A stretch of 64,000 nucleotides of DNA, from assembly GCF_028867935.1 (NCBI RefSeq), contig NZ_JAPQNS010000010.1:186001-250000 (forward strand), written 5' to 3'. This DNA comes from Flavobacterium sp. SUN052. GTDB taxonomy: Bacteria > Bacteroidota > Bacteroidia > Flavobacteriales > Flavobacteriaceae. Positions 24,351 to 34,200 of the stretch are shown here, one piece after another. The notes under the pieces are model-generated. The model made no database searches. It saw only the letters and a list, made by a program, of their open reading frames with translations, and was not told the DNA's origin. The translations under genes were made by a program, and so were the position numbers. Position 1 is the first letter of the stretch, and every line of letters begins with the position of its first letter.

Positions 24351-24450
24351 TATATAATAAGTGTAGACAAAATACGTGAGTTAATCTGACTTCAAGAATA
24401 CGCTGATGCTTCGTCGGTTTTTATTCACCAAATGCTAACTCATTAACGCT

Positions 24451-25440
24451 ATGAAAAAGAATCTTTGCTTACTGCTCCCAATTGGCTGGCTTAGTCTATT
24501 GGGTTGTAACCCCATGAATGGGTCTGATCAGCAGGTTATCAGCCCAGTTTCACTTCAAGGTGCCACGGCATTCGTTGCATCAGCTAATGACGCAGATCCT
24601 TTGCTTCCAGACTCCATAAATGCGTACCGGCCTCGTTTTGGCGATGCCACTACCGTTCGTCTATTTCCATATGGTGTTACTGGTCAACCAACTACTCCGC
24701 TGCGATTGATGAAAGTATCCTACAATGGTAGGGTGGTACGTGCCTATCAATACAATGAACAGAGCCGCCTAGCCGAACGAACCGACTTTTACACGAATGG
24801 CACACAGGTCTATAAAAAATATGCCTACAATTATGATGGTAATGATGTGATCCGTGTTACGTCGCAAATAAACAAGGAAGCTGCTTACGTAGAGGGCTTT
24901 CCCAAAAGCAGTGATCTTCTTCCGAGCGCAATAGCTACGTATGCCCCAAAAACCGACAGCATAGCCTGGACCCAGAAAACTACTGTGGCCGAATTGCTGG
25001 ATAACTACCAAAAGGCAGGTAATGTCCAAGCTCGTTTAGGCTTCAGTCCAAAGGGGGAGTTGGCATGGGAAGAAAAGGTAGACGAACAGGGGAAATTGAG
25101 TCAGTACACGCTGTTTCGGAGGAGTGAAGTAGGTAATGTGGTTTTTCGGCGAACGGGTTCTTCGTTCAAGCGGTGGGCTAATTTCCATTTTGCGTACGAT
25201 GATAAACCCAATCCGTTTGCATTAACAGGTGATTTGCAATCGATCGATTTAGGTGATTTGAACGGAACTGAAACATCCAATAAGAATAATGTACTGACTC
25301 AGTCCTCAGTAAATTCGGAAGGGGGACGCGACCAATGGCGGTATGAGTACGAGTATCGGCCCGACGGTTATCCCAGTCGATTGACAACATATCGCAACGA
25401 CAGGTTGACCAGTACAATTGAATTTGGTTATAACCAGTAG
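24451..25440 (+). CDS. Hypothetical lipoprotein
   Basis: The 329-residue product begins with a lipoprotein signal (KKNLCLLLPIGWLSLLGC), the lipobox LLGC placing the acylated cysteine at residue 19. The mature part is mostly beta and contains repeated Tyr/Arg-rich strands such as YNEQSRLAERTDFYTNG, YAYNYDGNDV and YEYEYRPDGYPSRLTTYRN, resembling loose YD/RHS-like hairpins found in many Bacteroidota lipoproteins. It would sit on the outer membrane or face the periplasm. It stands alone between an IS element and a convergent membrane gene 7 bp away. Function is unknown. Confidence 0.75.
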   Translation: MKKNLCLLLPIGWLSLLGCNPMNGSDQQVISPVSLQGATAFVASANDADPLLPDSINAYRPRFGDATTVRLFPYGVTGQPTTPLRLMKVSYNGRVVRAYQYNEQSRLAERTDFYTNGTQVYKKYAYNYDGNDVIRVTSQINKEAAYVEGFPKSSDLLPSAIATYAPKTDSIAWTQKTTVAELLDNYQKAGNVQARLGFSPKGELAWEEKVDEQGKLSQYTLFRRSEVGNVVFRRTGSSFKRWANFHFAYDDKPNPFALTGDLQSIDLGDLNGTETSNKNNVLTQSSVNSEGGRDQWRYEYEYRPDGYPSRLTTYRNDRLTSTIEFGYNQ

Positions 25441-25447
25441 GCCCAGA

Positions 25448-25915
25448 TTAATGCGCTCGTAAAGCACACACCAACGCAGCTAATGTGAGCGCGTTACGAA
25501 CGTAGTTGGCGCTCATCCACGACCCGACTAAACGGCTGGCTATGGTCGCTGGCAAATTGTCTGCCTTCTGTAATTTGATGGCGGTTGGGATAAAAAAAGT
25601 AAAGGTGCCAATTCGTTCGATGAGCGTAATTGATGCAGCCGCAAGCCACCAGTTATGATTTGGCAATTGCGATTGCCAGGCATAAATAAGATTGGCCAAC
25701 GTAAGCAGTGTTAGTGGCATGGTCGTTACAAAGGCCCAGAATTTCCTGCCCGAGTCTATTTCGCGCATCGTATCGGTATTGACTCGATAACCACCCACAG
25801 CTGATTTTGGGAACCACAGTGGGAGAACCATTTTTGTCTCGTACAGCCCGGCCCCGAATGCAGTGCCGAGATTAACAATAAACAGGGATAACAGGATTTC
25901 AGGTAAATAACTCAT
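25448..25915 (-). CDS. DUF1772-like integral membrane protein
   Basis: The 155-residue protein has four hydrophobic helices (about 5-27, 53-75, 85-105 and 133-152). Family-like features are the early GAGLYETKMVLPLW motif and the late GSWMSANYVRNALTLAA, which fit the DUF1772 (anthrone-oxygenase-like) membrane family. No substrate can be proposed. The start codon is preceded within 6 bp by a perfect 14-bp inverted repeat that contains an exact -7 promoter box, so expression is probably under operator control. It converges on the lipoprotein gene. Confidence 0.7.
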   Translation of the reverse strand: MSYLPEILLSLFIVNLGTAFGAGLYETKMVLPLWFPKSAVGGYRVNTDTMREIDSGRKFWAFVTTMPLTLLTLANLIYAWQSQLPNHNWWLAAASITLIERIGTFTFFIPTAIKLQKADNLPATIASRLVGSWMSANYVRNALTLAALVCALRAH

Positions 25916-25920
25916 TGTGT

Positions 25921-25956
25921 AAGTAGGTAGGTTTATTGAGTCAAACCTACCTACTT
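25921..25956. promoter_or_regulatory. Perfect 14-bp inverted repeat over a -7 box
   Basis: AAGTAGGTAGGTTT (25921-25934) and its exact complement (25943-25956) flank an 8-base loop. On the minus strand TAGGTTTG (25942-25949) matches TAnnTTTG, 26 bp before the DUF1772-like start. An operator placed over a -7 box is the simplest reading; an RNA hairpin in the leader is the alternative. There is no T-tract, which argues against a simple terminator of the upstream rhamnosidase gene. Confidence 0.6.
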
Positions 25957-26051
25957 AAATTGCCTTGTGCAGCCGAATGAGAGTCAACTCCGCATAAGCC
26001 CTGACGAACTGGGTAAAGCGGGCGATGAAAAAGATTCTGGTTCCATAAAAA

Positions 26052-28445
26052 TTACAAGGCCACATCTTGTTTTCCTCCTTTCAACGGGATCGTTTTGCCT
26101 TTCCAGACCAGCGATCCTGTTATACTTGTTGGCAACGAAACGGTGCCTTTCAGGCCTCCGGTTGCTGTTTTCTCAAATCGAACCGCAATCTCACCAGCCG
26201 GGTGCGGCATTTGACCTTCCGCAAAATTCATACTTCCCAGAAAGGGCTCAATCCGGACGGAGCGGAAACCCGGTTCGGCAGGATTGATGCCGCAAACAGT
26301 AGATAAGAATTCGTACAAAGGTGAAGCACTCCAGGCATGACAATCGGATCGGGTGGGTTCGGGGCTCTCGGCAAAAGTGGTGAGACCCATCGCGAGCATA
26401 TCGCGCCAGGGTTTGAGTTGTGGCACTAACTGGTCGCCCATGCCCGTCTTTTTCAGTGCCTCGAACAGGTAATATTTGAAATAAAACGTGGCTTGCGTAA
26501 TGTCCATTGAAGTCATGGTCTTCTGAAGCAGAGCCGGTTGTTGGGCAACGGGTATGGCATCAGTCAACACGGCCAGAATATTGGCGTGCTGGCTAAACGA
26601 TTTTTTGGCGGGGGTATCAGCCATTAAGCCCCGATTCGCATCCCAACACGTTTCTCGTACCGACTTTTTGATGCGGGCAGCCAGACCCCGGTAGCCATCA
26701 GCCACATCGTTCTGTCCATAATGGGCAAATACCTCGGCTGCCCGTAAATAAGTATACGCCTGTTGCAACGATAGGGTAGAGGAGCCATCGCGAACCCCCG
26801 GCGGCACTCCACCAATTCGAGCCTCCTCGCTCCAGGGCCATGCCCAATCCACAAAATTCCACCATTCGAGCGGGCCATTGAGATTGTTGGCTGCTAATCG
26901 TTGTTCATGCCAGCGGAGCACACTCGCCATACCGGGCAAAAGCGCCTTTACGAATGCATCATCCTGTCGGTGCATCCAGTAATCGTGTACCATACACACC
27001 CAAAACAGCGAAAAGGTTGGAATCACCTGTAAATCGGCACTGGGGTAGCGGCTCTGGGTAAGCCCGTCGCTGATACGACTGTGGTCAAAATCCATGATAG
27101 CTTTACGCATCAGCCGGTCATCGCCCGAAACGTACAGCGAAATCATAGACTGCACTCGGGTATCACCCACATATTGCAACTGTTCGTAATACGGGCAATC
27201 GAAATAGGTTTCACCCGCGCAGAGCCGAGCGGTGCGCCACCCCACATTCCAAATGTCTTTTAGCGTAGAATCGCTGCTAGCAAACCGCGCTTTTTCTACT
27301 AGTGGATAGCCAGTGTACTGCCCAACTAAATCTTCCAGAACCAACGGTTCATTTGCCGTCTCAACAGTGATCTGGATATATCGGTACGTGCGAAACCACA
27401 ACGGCCGGAAAGTTCGCTGCTGACCATCAGCAACAAATTGATCTTCAAACCCGACTAGTTGTCGACCCTCTACCTCGTTTCGATTGCCTTTCTGGCGTTT
27501 ATCGTTCATCAATGCCTCTGCATAAGCCATCGTTACGGTGGCCCCTTTGCCCTTGTTAACGGTCAGCTCAGGGTAGGCGTTGATCAGGTAACTTTGGTCG
27601 AGCAGGAAAACAGCCTTCGTTTTAGCTGGTACTTCAACGGGTGATTTCCCGGCAAGAAAAGCATCCGTCATCTGGCTTTTATCGGTCCGGCGAACCGTCT
27701 TAAGGCGCTGGGGAAATGTTTCAAGTAAAGGAATCTGGCGGGGAACCAGTGCCCAGTTTCCATCAGAACCTAAACTGCGTGGCTTAGCTGGAAACCACAA
27801 CTGTTGAGCGGCTGGCCATTGGCTATCGTCAAAGGTGGGCTGTTCCCAACCCCAGGGGTATTTCGACGCCGTAACGCGGTCGCCATCACCCACCACAATG
27901 TACGTTTGGAGCTTGTTATTTTTGAGGGGCTCGTATGCTTCATTGCGAGTTACCTTCCAGCTTTTGTCGGTATTCACTATTTTTTCGGCATCGCTATCAC
28001 CCTGCATCACAAATCCGACCTGATAACTCATCTGAGCAAATGGGGCCGAATCGCTTAAATACCATACCTGAGCGGCAATAACGTTAGTGCCTGCTTTCAG
28101 AAAAGGCGCCAGATCCAGGGTCTCGTAATTCCAGTTGAGCAAATCGCTCCGGGCGGGGCCAAGAGCTACTGACTGGCCATTGACGAACAGACGGTACCGG
28201 TTATCGGCAGATACATGCACAATGAACCGTGCCGGAGCCTGCCCTAGTGTAATTGATTTCCGGAAATGATAAACACCGTACTGACGGACTGGTGAGGTAG
28301 GATGAACAATCCAGCGAGCATCCCAATAGCTAGTTTGCCAGCGGCTTGCAGTCGAGGTTGTTGAGGAGATAGGCGAAACAGATTGGCTAAAAGCCAAATG
28401 GGTCATTAAGCAATAAAATAGGAGAACAGACAGACGACGAAACAT
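26052..28445 (-). CDS. Alpha-L-rhamnosidase, GH78 family
   Basis: The 797-residue secreted enzyme has a signal peptide (MFRRLSVLLFYCLMTHLAFSQS). Next are N-terminal beta-sandwich carbohydrate-binding regions (about 40-360), with HVSADNRYRLFVNGQ and RTYRYIQITVE typical of GH78, an (alpha/alpha)6 catalytic barrel (about 375-700), and a C-terminal beta domain (GSLVWKGKTIPLKGG). The catalytic signature FDCPYYEQLQYVGDTRVQ carries the conserved DCP...E..G...GD acid residues of GH78, and the later EWWNFVDWAWPW and HAWSASPLYEFLSTV also fit. It releases terminal L-rhamnose from plant or bacterial glycans. No SusCD pair is next to it, so this is not a standard utilisation locus. Confidence 0.92.
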   Translation of the reverse strand: MFRRLSVLLFYCLMTHLAFSQSVSPISSTTSTASRWQTSYWDARWIVHPTSPVRQYGVYHFRKSITLGQAPARFIVHVSADNRYRLFVNGQSVALGPARSDLLNWNYETLDLAPFLKAGTNVIAAQVWYLSDSAPFAQMSYQVGFVMQGDSDAEKIVNTDKSWKVTRNEAYEPLKNNKLQTYIVVGDGDRVTASKYPWGWEQPTFDDSQWPAAQQLWFPAKPRSLGSDGNWALVPRQIPLLETFPQRLKTVRRTDKSQMTDAFLAGKSPVEVPAKTKAVFLLDQSYLINAYPELTVNKGKGATVTMAYAEALMNDKRQKGNRNEVEGRQLVGFEDQFVADGQQRTFRPLWFRTYRYIQITVETANEPLVLEDLVGQYTGYPLVEKARFASSDSTLKDIWNVGWRTARLCAGETYFDCPYYEQLQYVGDTRVQSMISLYVSGDDRLMRKAIMDFDHSRISDGLTQSRYPSADLQVIPTFSLFWVCMVHDYWMHRQDDAFVKALLPGMASVLRWHEQRLAANNLNGPLEWWNFVDWAWPWSEEARIGGVPPGVRDGSSTLSLQQAYTYLRAAEVFAHYGQNDVADGYRGLAARIKKSVRETCWDANRGLMADTPAKKSFSQHANILAVLTDAIPVAQQPALLQKTMTSMDITQATFYFKYYLFEALKKTGMGDQLVPQLKPWRDMLAMGLTTFAESPEPTRSDCHAWSASPLYEFLSTVCGINPAEPGFRSVRIEPFLGSMNFAEGQMPHPAGEIAVRFEKTATGGLKGTVSLPTSITGSLVWKGKTIPLKGGKQDVAL

Positions 28446-28541
28446 AAAGAATAATTGTGTTACAAAGCAAAAAGAAATATAGGTATTTACCCTACTTTGT
28501 TGCAGCTATTCTAGGTATCTGGCATAGATTTTGAGAATCGA

Positions 28542-30200
28542 ATGTTGCAGCCAAACAATACCAATAGTTACATATTTATGTGCATCAAGCGCCTGATACG
28601 TGTATGGGTATTGGTCGGCGTGATCGTAAACGCTGCCCAAGTCCCCACCATAGCTCAGTCAACCTCACCGTTGACTCCACTGATTCCGACACCCCGGCAA
28701 ACCTTTACGCCCACAACCGGAAAAGGTTCGTGGAATATAGACATTGTGGGTGATTTTTACCTTCCCAAAACCAAATCTGTTACGTGGAGTGGGGCCGGGC
28801 GAAATCAGCACGTTGCGCAGGACTGGAGCAAATTGTTTCGGCGCGGATTCTCGTCTATTGAACGAAGCCGCATGACCAATGAGGAAATCCAGATTGTGAA
28901 AGCACCTAAAGATCCAGGCTGGAAAAGTCGTCTTACGCTCGATCAGCGGGCGCTGATTCTATACCAAAACTATTTCCTCGACTCGCCCTTTAATTTACCC
29001 TGGGCACGAAATAGCGAGTTAGCTAGTCAGACGTATTTTTTGAGGCCCGAAGGCTCCAACTCGCGCGAGAGTTTGGGACAAGCCATGTTCGAGCTGGGTG
29101 GGGGTTGTCTCACCTTCGGCGATTGTCCCGATAATGGACGCTACAGCACATACGGCAAAATTTTCTTTGACCTGGAAAATGATGGTACTTCGGTAAATAA
29201 CCGGCAGGAACACGCCAATTTGTATTCGTATAAAATGTGGGCTTTGCGACAGGTGATCAGCCCACAAACTGAAATTGGGGGAATTATGCCAACTCCACAC
29301 AACAGTTTTGGCTACTCACGCTCTTCCGATTACGCCAATACAGGAGTTGAGTGGCTCTGGAACACAACGGCTCAACACATTGACGCGACCAATACGCGAG
29401 GCCGCCGGATGCCCGATGACATTGTGGGTAAATCATATGCCGACTATGCGCACTTCCAAATGCCTGGCACCTATTACCTAATCACCGATTTTGACTATGC
29501 TATCTCGCATAATGCCGACGATGACCGCCATTGGTTAGCTAGTTTATTGGGTGAGCAGGAGGTGAATTCAAAATTGTCGCCTAAAAAACGCATTGCCTGG
29601 CAGTGGCTTTTTAATACACAAAGCGCTGATATTCCGCACGGTGGCAAGGCAACGGTACCTGCTCCGCCTGCAATTGCCGAAGGAACAGCCATATTTTACT
29701 GGTTTACAGGTGCAGATGGTACCATTTTCTGGGACGATCAGGGAGATTTATTAGCAAACCAGCCAACACCAACAGACCCCGCGATGCAAGGTATTGGTAA
29801 CGACCGGAATTACTCTTGTTACGAGCATTATTTGCACGGCAGCTGGCGGTTATTCAAACATCACGGTGATATGTTCGATGGGCAGGAAAAATACCTCAAC
29901 GAGAACACCGAATGCTCCTACGATAACGGCAAAACCTGGCATAAGTTGAATGCCAACCAATTGAAAACCAATAGCCTACCCTTTGTCCGGGCAATTGTCA
30001 ACCGCGACCAGATTCTGATTGCCGCTACGCAACCCTATGCCGCTCCCAGCAAAACCAGCCGGGTCCTGGTGCGGTATAACCAAGACGGGTATCGTTTCAC
30101 AACGGCTGTTGACCTACAGGGCGATGCCATATTTCTGGGTCGGGCCAAAATGCCACGGACCTATGCGCTTGCTGTTGGTTGTGGGCCAAAGTGCCGTTAG
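28542..30200 (+). CDS. Secreted protein of unknown family
   Basis: I do not recognise this 552-residue protein. A hydrophobic signal (LIRVWVLVGVIVNAAQVPTIAQS) ends near residue 40; ATG 28578 would give a more standard signal peptide and may be the true start. The mature protein is rich in Trp, Tyr and Asn, with motifs such as GGGCLTFGDCPDNGRYS, FFDLENDGTS, EIGGIMPTPHNSFGYS and GTAIFYWFTGADGTIFWDD. The acidic Asp/Glu-Trp pattern resembles carbohydrate-active enzymes but matches none that I can name. It is divergent from the GH78 gene with 96 bp between starts. Its stop overlaps that of ypdA by 4 bp. Confidence 0.75.
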   Translation: MLQPNNTNSYIFMCIKRLIRVWVLVGVIVNAAQVPTIAQSTSPLTPLIPTPRQTFTPTTGKGSWNIDIVGDFYLPKTKSVTWSGAGRNQHVAQDWSKLFRRGFSSIERSRMTNEEIQIVKAPKDPGWKSRLTLDQRALILYQNYFLDSPFNLPWARNSELASQTYFLRPEGSNSRESLGQAMFELGGGCLTFGDCPDNGRYSTYGKIFFDLENDGTSVNNRQEHANLYSYKMWALRQVISPQTEIGGIMPTPHNSFGYSRSSDYANTGVEWLWNTTAQHIDATNTRGRRMPDDIVGKSYADYAHFQMPGTYYLITDFDYAISHNADDDRHWLASLLGEQEVNSKLSPKKRIAWQWLFNTQSADIPHGGKATVPAPPAIAEGTAIFYWFTGADGTIFWDDQGDLLANQPTPTDPAMQGIGNDRNYSCYEHYLHGSWRLFKHHGDMFDGQEKYLNENTECSYDNGKTWHKLNANQLKTNSLPFVRAIVNRDQILIAATQPYAAPSKTSRVLVRYNQDGYRFTTAVDLQGDAIFLGRAKMPRTYALAVGCGPKCR

Positions 30201-31201
30201 ATCCGATCGATTAATTCTTTCACGGGTTGCACCTCGCGGCCCATTATGTGCTCCAAAATAGCACGGGCATGATCGCGTCCATTCTCGATGAATACTTTTT
30301 CGGTATAAATGCCTGCTAACACAGTGCCACACACATATAGGCCCGGCACATTGGTTTCGAACGTGCGCTTATCAAAAACAGGGATTTGGCTTTCAGGGTC
30401 CAGCTCAATACCACATCGTTGGAGTAAGCTGGCGTCAGGAGTGTAGCCCGACAAAATCAGTACAAAGTCGGCAGGCAATGTATCGGTCTCGCCAGTCTGT
30501 AAATGTTGAACAGTTACTTGGCCCGGTTCAATACGCGTTACACAGGTATCGAATCGAGTCTTGATTTTCCCCTCCTTCACCCGGTTCTTCACATCGGGGA
30601 TCAACCAGTATTTTACCGTTGGTTTAAAATCATCCCGCCGGTGAACAACTGTCACGTCCACATCGTGTCGGTACAGTTCAAGCGAGGCCTCAACGGCTGA
30701 ATTGGCGGCACCAATAATAACAACGTTGGTAAACGAGTACTTGAACGGCTCATCGTAGTAATGCGATACGTGAGGCAGGTCTTCACCTGGAATGCCGAGC
30801 CAGCGGGGTTTGTCGAAATACCCCGTCGCCAAAATCACCCGATGAGCGCGGTACGTATCACCAGCAGTGGTGAATACTGTAAAAAGCTCCCCTTCTTTTT
30901 CAACGTGATCTACTTCAGTGAAAACCTTCGTGTTTACCTTGAAATACGCGGCTACTTTTCGGTAGTACTGAAGGGCTTCATTCCGATTTGCTTTTACGCC
31001 AGAGATGGGAAAGGGAATGCCGCCAATTTCGATGTTTTCAGCAGTCGAAAAAAAACGCATTAGTTTAGGATACCGCCGAATCGATTCGGTAATGCTGCCT
31101 TTTTCGAGAACCAGGTGTGACAACCCGTTTTTGGTGGCTTCAATACCAGCTGCCAGTCCACAGGGGCCACCGCCAATAATAATTACGTCGTACAGTTGCA
31201 T
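30197..31201 (-). CDS. ypdA: YpdA-type putative bacillithiol disulfide reductase
   Basis: The 334-residue flavoprotein begins YDVIIIGGGPCGLAAGIEA, where GGGPCG (residues 10-15, Cys14) is the hallmark that separates YpdA from ordinary thioredoxin reductases, which use CxxC. An NAD(P)H-binding GAANSAVEASLEL motif is near 177, and a closing GTVLAGIYTEKVFIENGRDHA contains the second FAD contact. In Firmicutes YpdA reduces bacillithiol disulfide. A bacillithiol pool in this organism is implied but its biosynthetic genes (bshA, bshB, bshC) are not in the window. A terminator of the upstream surface-protein gene precedes it. Confidence 0.9.
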   Translation of the reverse strand: MQLYDVIIIGGGPCGLAAGIEATKNGLSHLVLEKGSITESIRRYPKLMRFFSTAENIEIGGIPFPISGVKANRNEALQYYRKVAAYFKVNTKVFTEVDHVEKEGELFTVFTTAGDTYRAHRVILATGYFDKPRWLGIPGEDLPHVSHYYDEPFKYSFTNVVIIGAANSAVEASLELYRHDVDVTVVHRRDDFKPTVKYWLIPDVKNRVKEGKIKTRFDTCVTRIEPGQVTVQHLQTGETDTLPADFVLILSGYTPDASLLQRCGIELDPESQIPVFDKRTFETNVPGLYVCGTVLAGIYTEKVFIENGRDHARAILEHIMGREVQPVKELIDRI

Positions 31202-31216
31202 AGTTACGCAACACGA

Positions 31217-31253
31217 AAAAAGCCTTCGTTGGTTTACCCAACGAAGGCTTTTT
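31217..31253 (-). terminator. Intrinsic terminator of the SdrD_B protein gene
   Basis: A 16-bp perfect stem (31217-31232 with 31238-31253; core GCCTTCGTTGG) closes a 5-base loop. Read on the minus strand it ends GGCTTTTTTCG, a short T-tract. It lies 32 bp beyond the stop of the large surface protein and before the ypdA start. Confidence 0.85.
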
Positions 31254-31284
31254 GTAAATTATCGAATGAACTCCTTGGTTCGGT

Positions 31285-34200
31285 TTACTTAAGTCGTCGA
31301 ACTGTTATTGGAATGCACCCTTTACCACTAACCTGAACCATGAATTCTGAAACAGGTCGGCAGTCTGGATCAGCGGGTGTGGGCTGAATGAAAGCATACA
31401 CATAGCGGTTGACAACATGCGAGGTTGAGTTGGCGGTAGGCACTGCTGGATTCGCCAGTGTTGCTATTCCATTTACTACCGGGACGGTACCAAGAACGGT
31501 TCCACCACCTGCATACACTGCTGCAACTGTAGCTGGGCTGTCGAAATAAACAAACCGAACTTGTGCCGCTGAATAGCTACCCGTAGCCGTTACACTCACC
31601 GAGAGCGGAGGCATCAACTCACCCGAACAAACAGTTACAGGCGTACCAGCCGCGATAATTGGGCAGGGGTCAAATACCTTACCCGGTAACTGGGCTAAGC
31701 CGCAGTCAATCGTATTGTTGGGCCGGTAGGTATCGTTCAAACTCAACGTAATTACATCAGAATAACCAGTGATTGGATTTGCATTGCTGTCGTTGGCGCG
31801 GTCCGTACCTGAAAAAGCCTTGGTGATCGTGCAACTGGCTGGTATCGAACTTGGCACGAACCGTACCTGATAACTGCCCTCAAACAAATTGGTAAACAGA
31901 TATTTACCTGATCCGTCGGTTGTGGTTGTACTCAGCACAGTTGTTGCCCGAACGCCACTAATAACTTCATAAAGTTCTACTGTAACGTTGGGAACACCTG
32001 GTTCGCCAGCGTCTTGTAAGCCATTACTGTTAAGGTCTTTCCAGACAAAGTCGCCTAATCCCAATGGCGGCCCACTCAGACAGAAAGGACTCGGGTCAGG
32101 ATAATTGACCGATGTTTCTGCCGTCGGGTTAACCGAAATGAGTAGTTTGAGGAATGGACGCAGTCCATCGTCAACCTGATACCACCCCCGAACCTCATCA
32201 TAATCCCAGCCCGGCCAGTCAATTGGATTGCCCTGTGCGTCAACTTTAGCACCTGTGTACAGGAATTGTCCCACCAAAGGCTGATTGGTTTTCGTCTCGA
32301 CAAAGGAGTTATCAGCATACTTGAGAATGGTGATAGTAGCGCCATTGACGGGTACAAAGTTTACAGCCGTAATACTGTACGAAATGAACGGCGTATCTTT
32401 AATACAGATCGACTTGACATTGACGATCAGGCTTTTCTTAACCAGACCGGCATCAATAGTATTGTTGGTTTCGCCAGCGCTTAGACAAACCACAGGCGTA
32501 ATGCCATTTGATGGGTCTGCATCGGAGTCAAGGGCGATATTGCCACCTACGTTTGCTGTTGTCCCTACAAAATCGGTTGGATACGTGCCGGTTATAAACT
32601 TCACCTGGTAACAGGCTGGAGTCAGGTCGGTGAAACTATAGAAGCCATCGGGGCCGGTTGTCGTGCTCCGAATAGGCGTTAGTCCACCCGCGTCGTATAG
32701 TTCAACGGTTACACCACTCACGCCTGTTTCGCTGGTTCCCTGTACGCCGTTGTTATCGCTGTCGAAGAAAACAAAGTCACCAAGGTTGGCAAACGGATCT
32801 GCGTCTTGTCCAGGCGATAATTCTACTTCTGTTTCAGCCGTACATCCGTTCGGCCCGGTAACTCTAGCAATGTAGAAACCAGGATCTTTCACGGTGGGTG
32901 TTGCTTCGTTTGAGGTGAAATTATTTGGCCCTGTCCAGCGAACTGTTGCCGTTTCTGGCGTAAATGTTACCGAAATAGTGGTTGTACATGTAGAGCACTC
33001 AGGAACACCACCAATGGCGTCGACAATTACGGGTGCCGTTGTAAACGACTGAACCGTTGCTATCGCTGTTGTAAACGCGGCAGGGCAGTTCGGTGAAGCT
33101 GCACTAAGGGTGTAAGTTCCCTCTCTGGTTACGACTGCGTTTTGAGCGTTGCTCGTAAAGTTATTCGGACCTGTCCAGCGGTAAATTCCATTGGCAATAG
33201 CCTGATTTTGTTCGTTGGTTAGCGATGCCGTCAGCGTTGCTGATGTTTGTGCGCAGGTAAGCGTACCGCTGGTTACGCTCAGACGAGGCTTTGGCAAAAT
33301 TGTGATAACTATTTCATCGAAAGGCAAACAGCCGGTTGCTAAGGTCGTTCCTGCTACTGGCTCTATAATGGCATAAATGTATTTGAAGGTAGTTACCGCT
33401 GAATTGGTGCTCGTCTGAATAGCTGGTCGATCCAAAGTCACTAACAAACTGCCAGCAGCAGTAGTAGACGATGAATTTGGGGTTACTATGCCCAGAACGT
33501 TCGTGCCACTGTAAATGGCGGTTGGGTCTGTCTGTTGTGTATCGAACGCCACAAACTTTACCTTGTCAGATACGGCAAAGTAGTTGCCCTCAATGGTAAC
33601 ACTGGCAATTGTTTCGCCCTGACAGACGGTCAATTGTTTTGTCGTAGCTGTGATTACGGGGCAGCTGTTGACCGAGAAATCATAGTTCTGATCGTTCTGC
33701 CCCATGTCGCCTGTAAATACGTCGATCGTAGCATCAACGCCAATCAACTTAGCATCTGAGTCGCGAATACTACCATCAGGTCCGTTTGGTACCTGAAAAG
33801 GCGAAAGCGAATAATTCCGGCTGGCCAGTCGACCACCTGCTTTGGGGTTGAACAGTCGTGCGCCTTCGGCCGCTGAGGGGCCTTTGGCTGTCAGGTTATA
33901 GGTAGCGAGCTGACCCATATCCATTTTTACCTGATATCGATACTGGTATTTGAGTTTGCCCGGTACGTTGGCGTTTGTAAAATACCACTGACCGCCATTT
34001 GCTGAGGTGGTCGAGGCCACCAAAGTACTACCATCATACAGGCGGACAACTATTCCGTCGATACCTGGCTCATAAGCATCTTGAATACCATTTCGGTTAT
34101 CATCAAACCATACCCGGTTGCCAATTTCAACAGGAGCAGGATCGCAGATAGGCTCGCTGTCGCCTAGGCCCGATGCTTTTCCAAACGTGCCAGGGCTATC

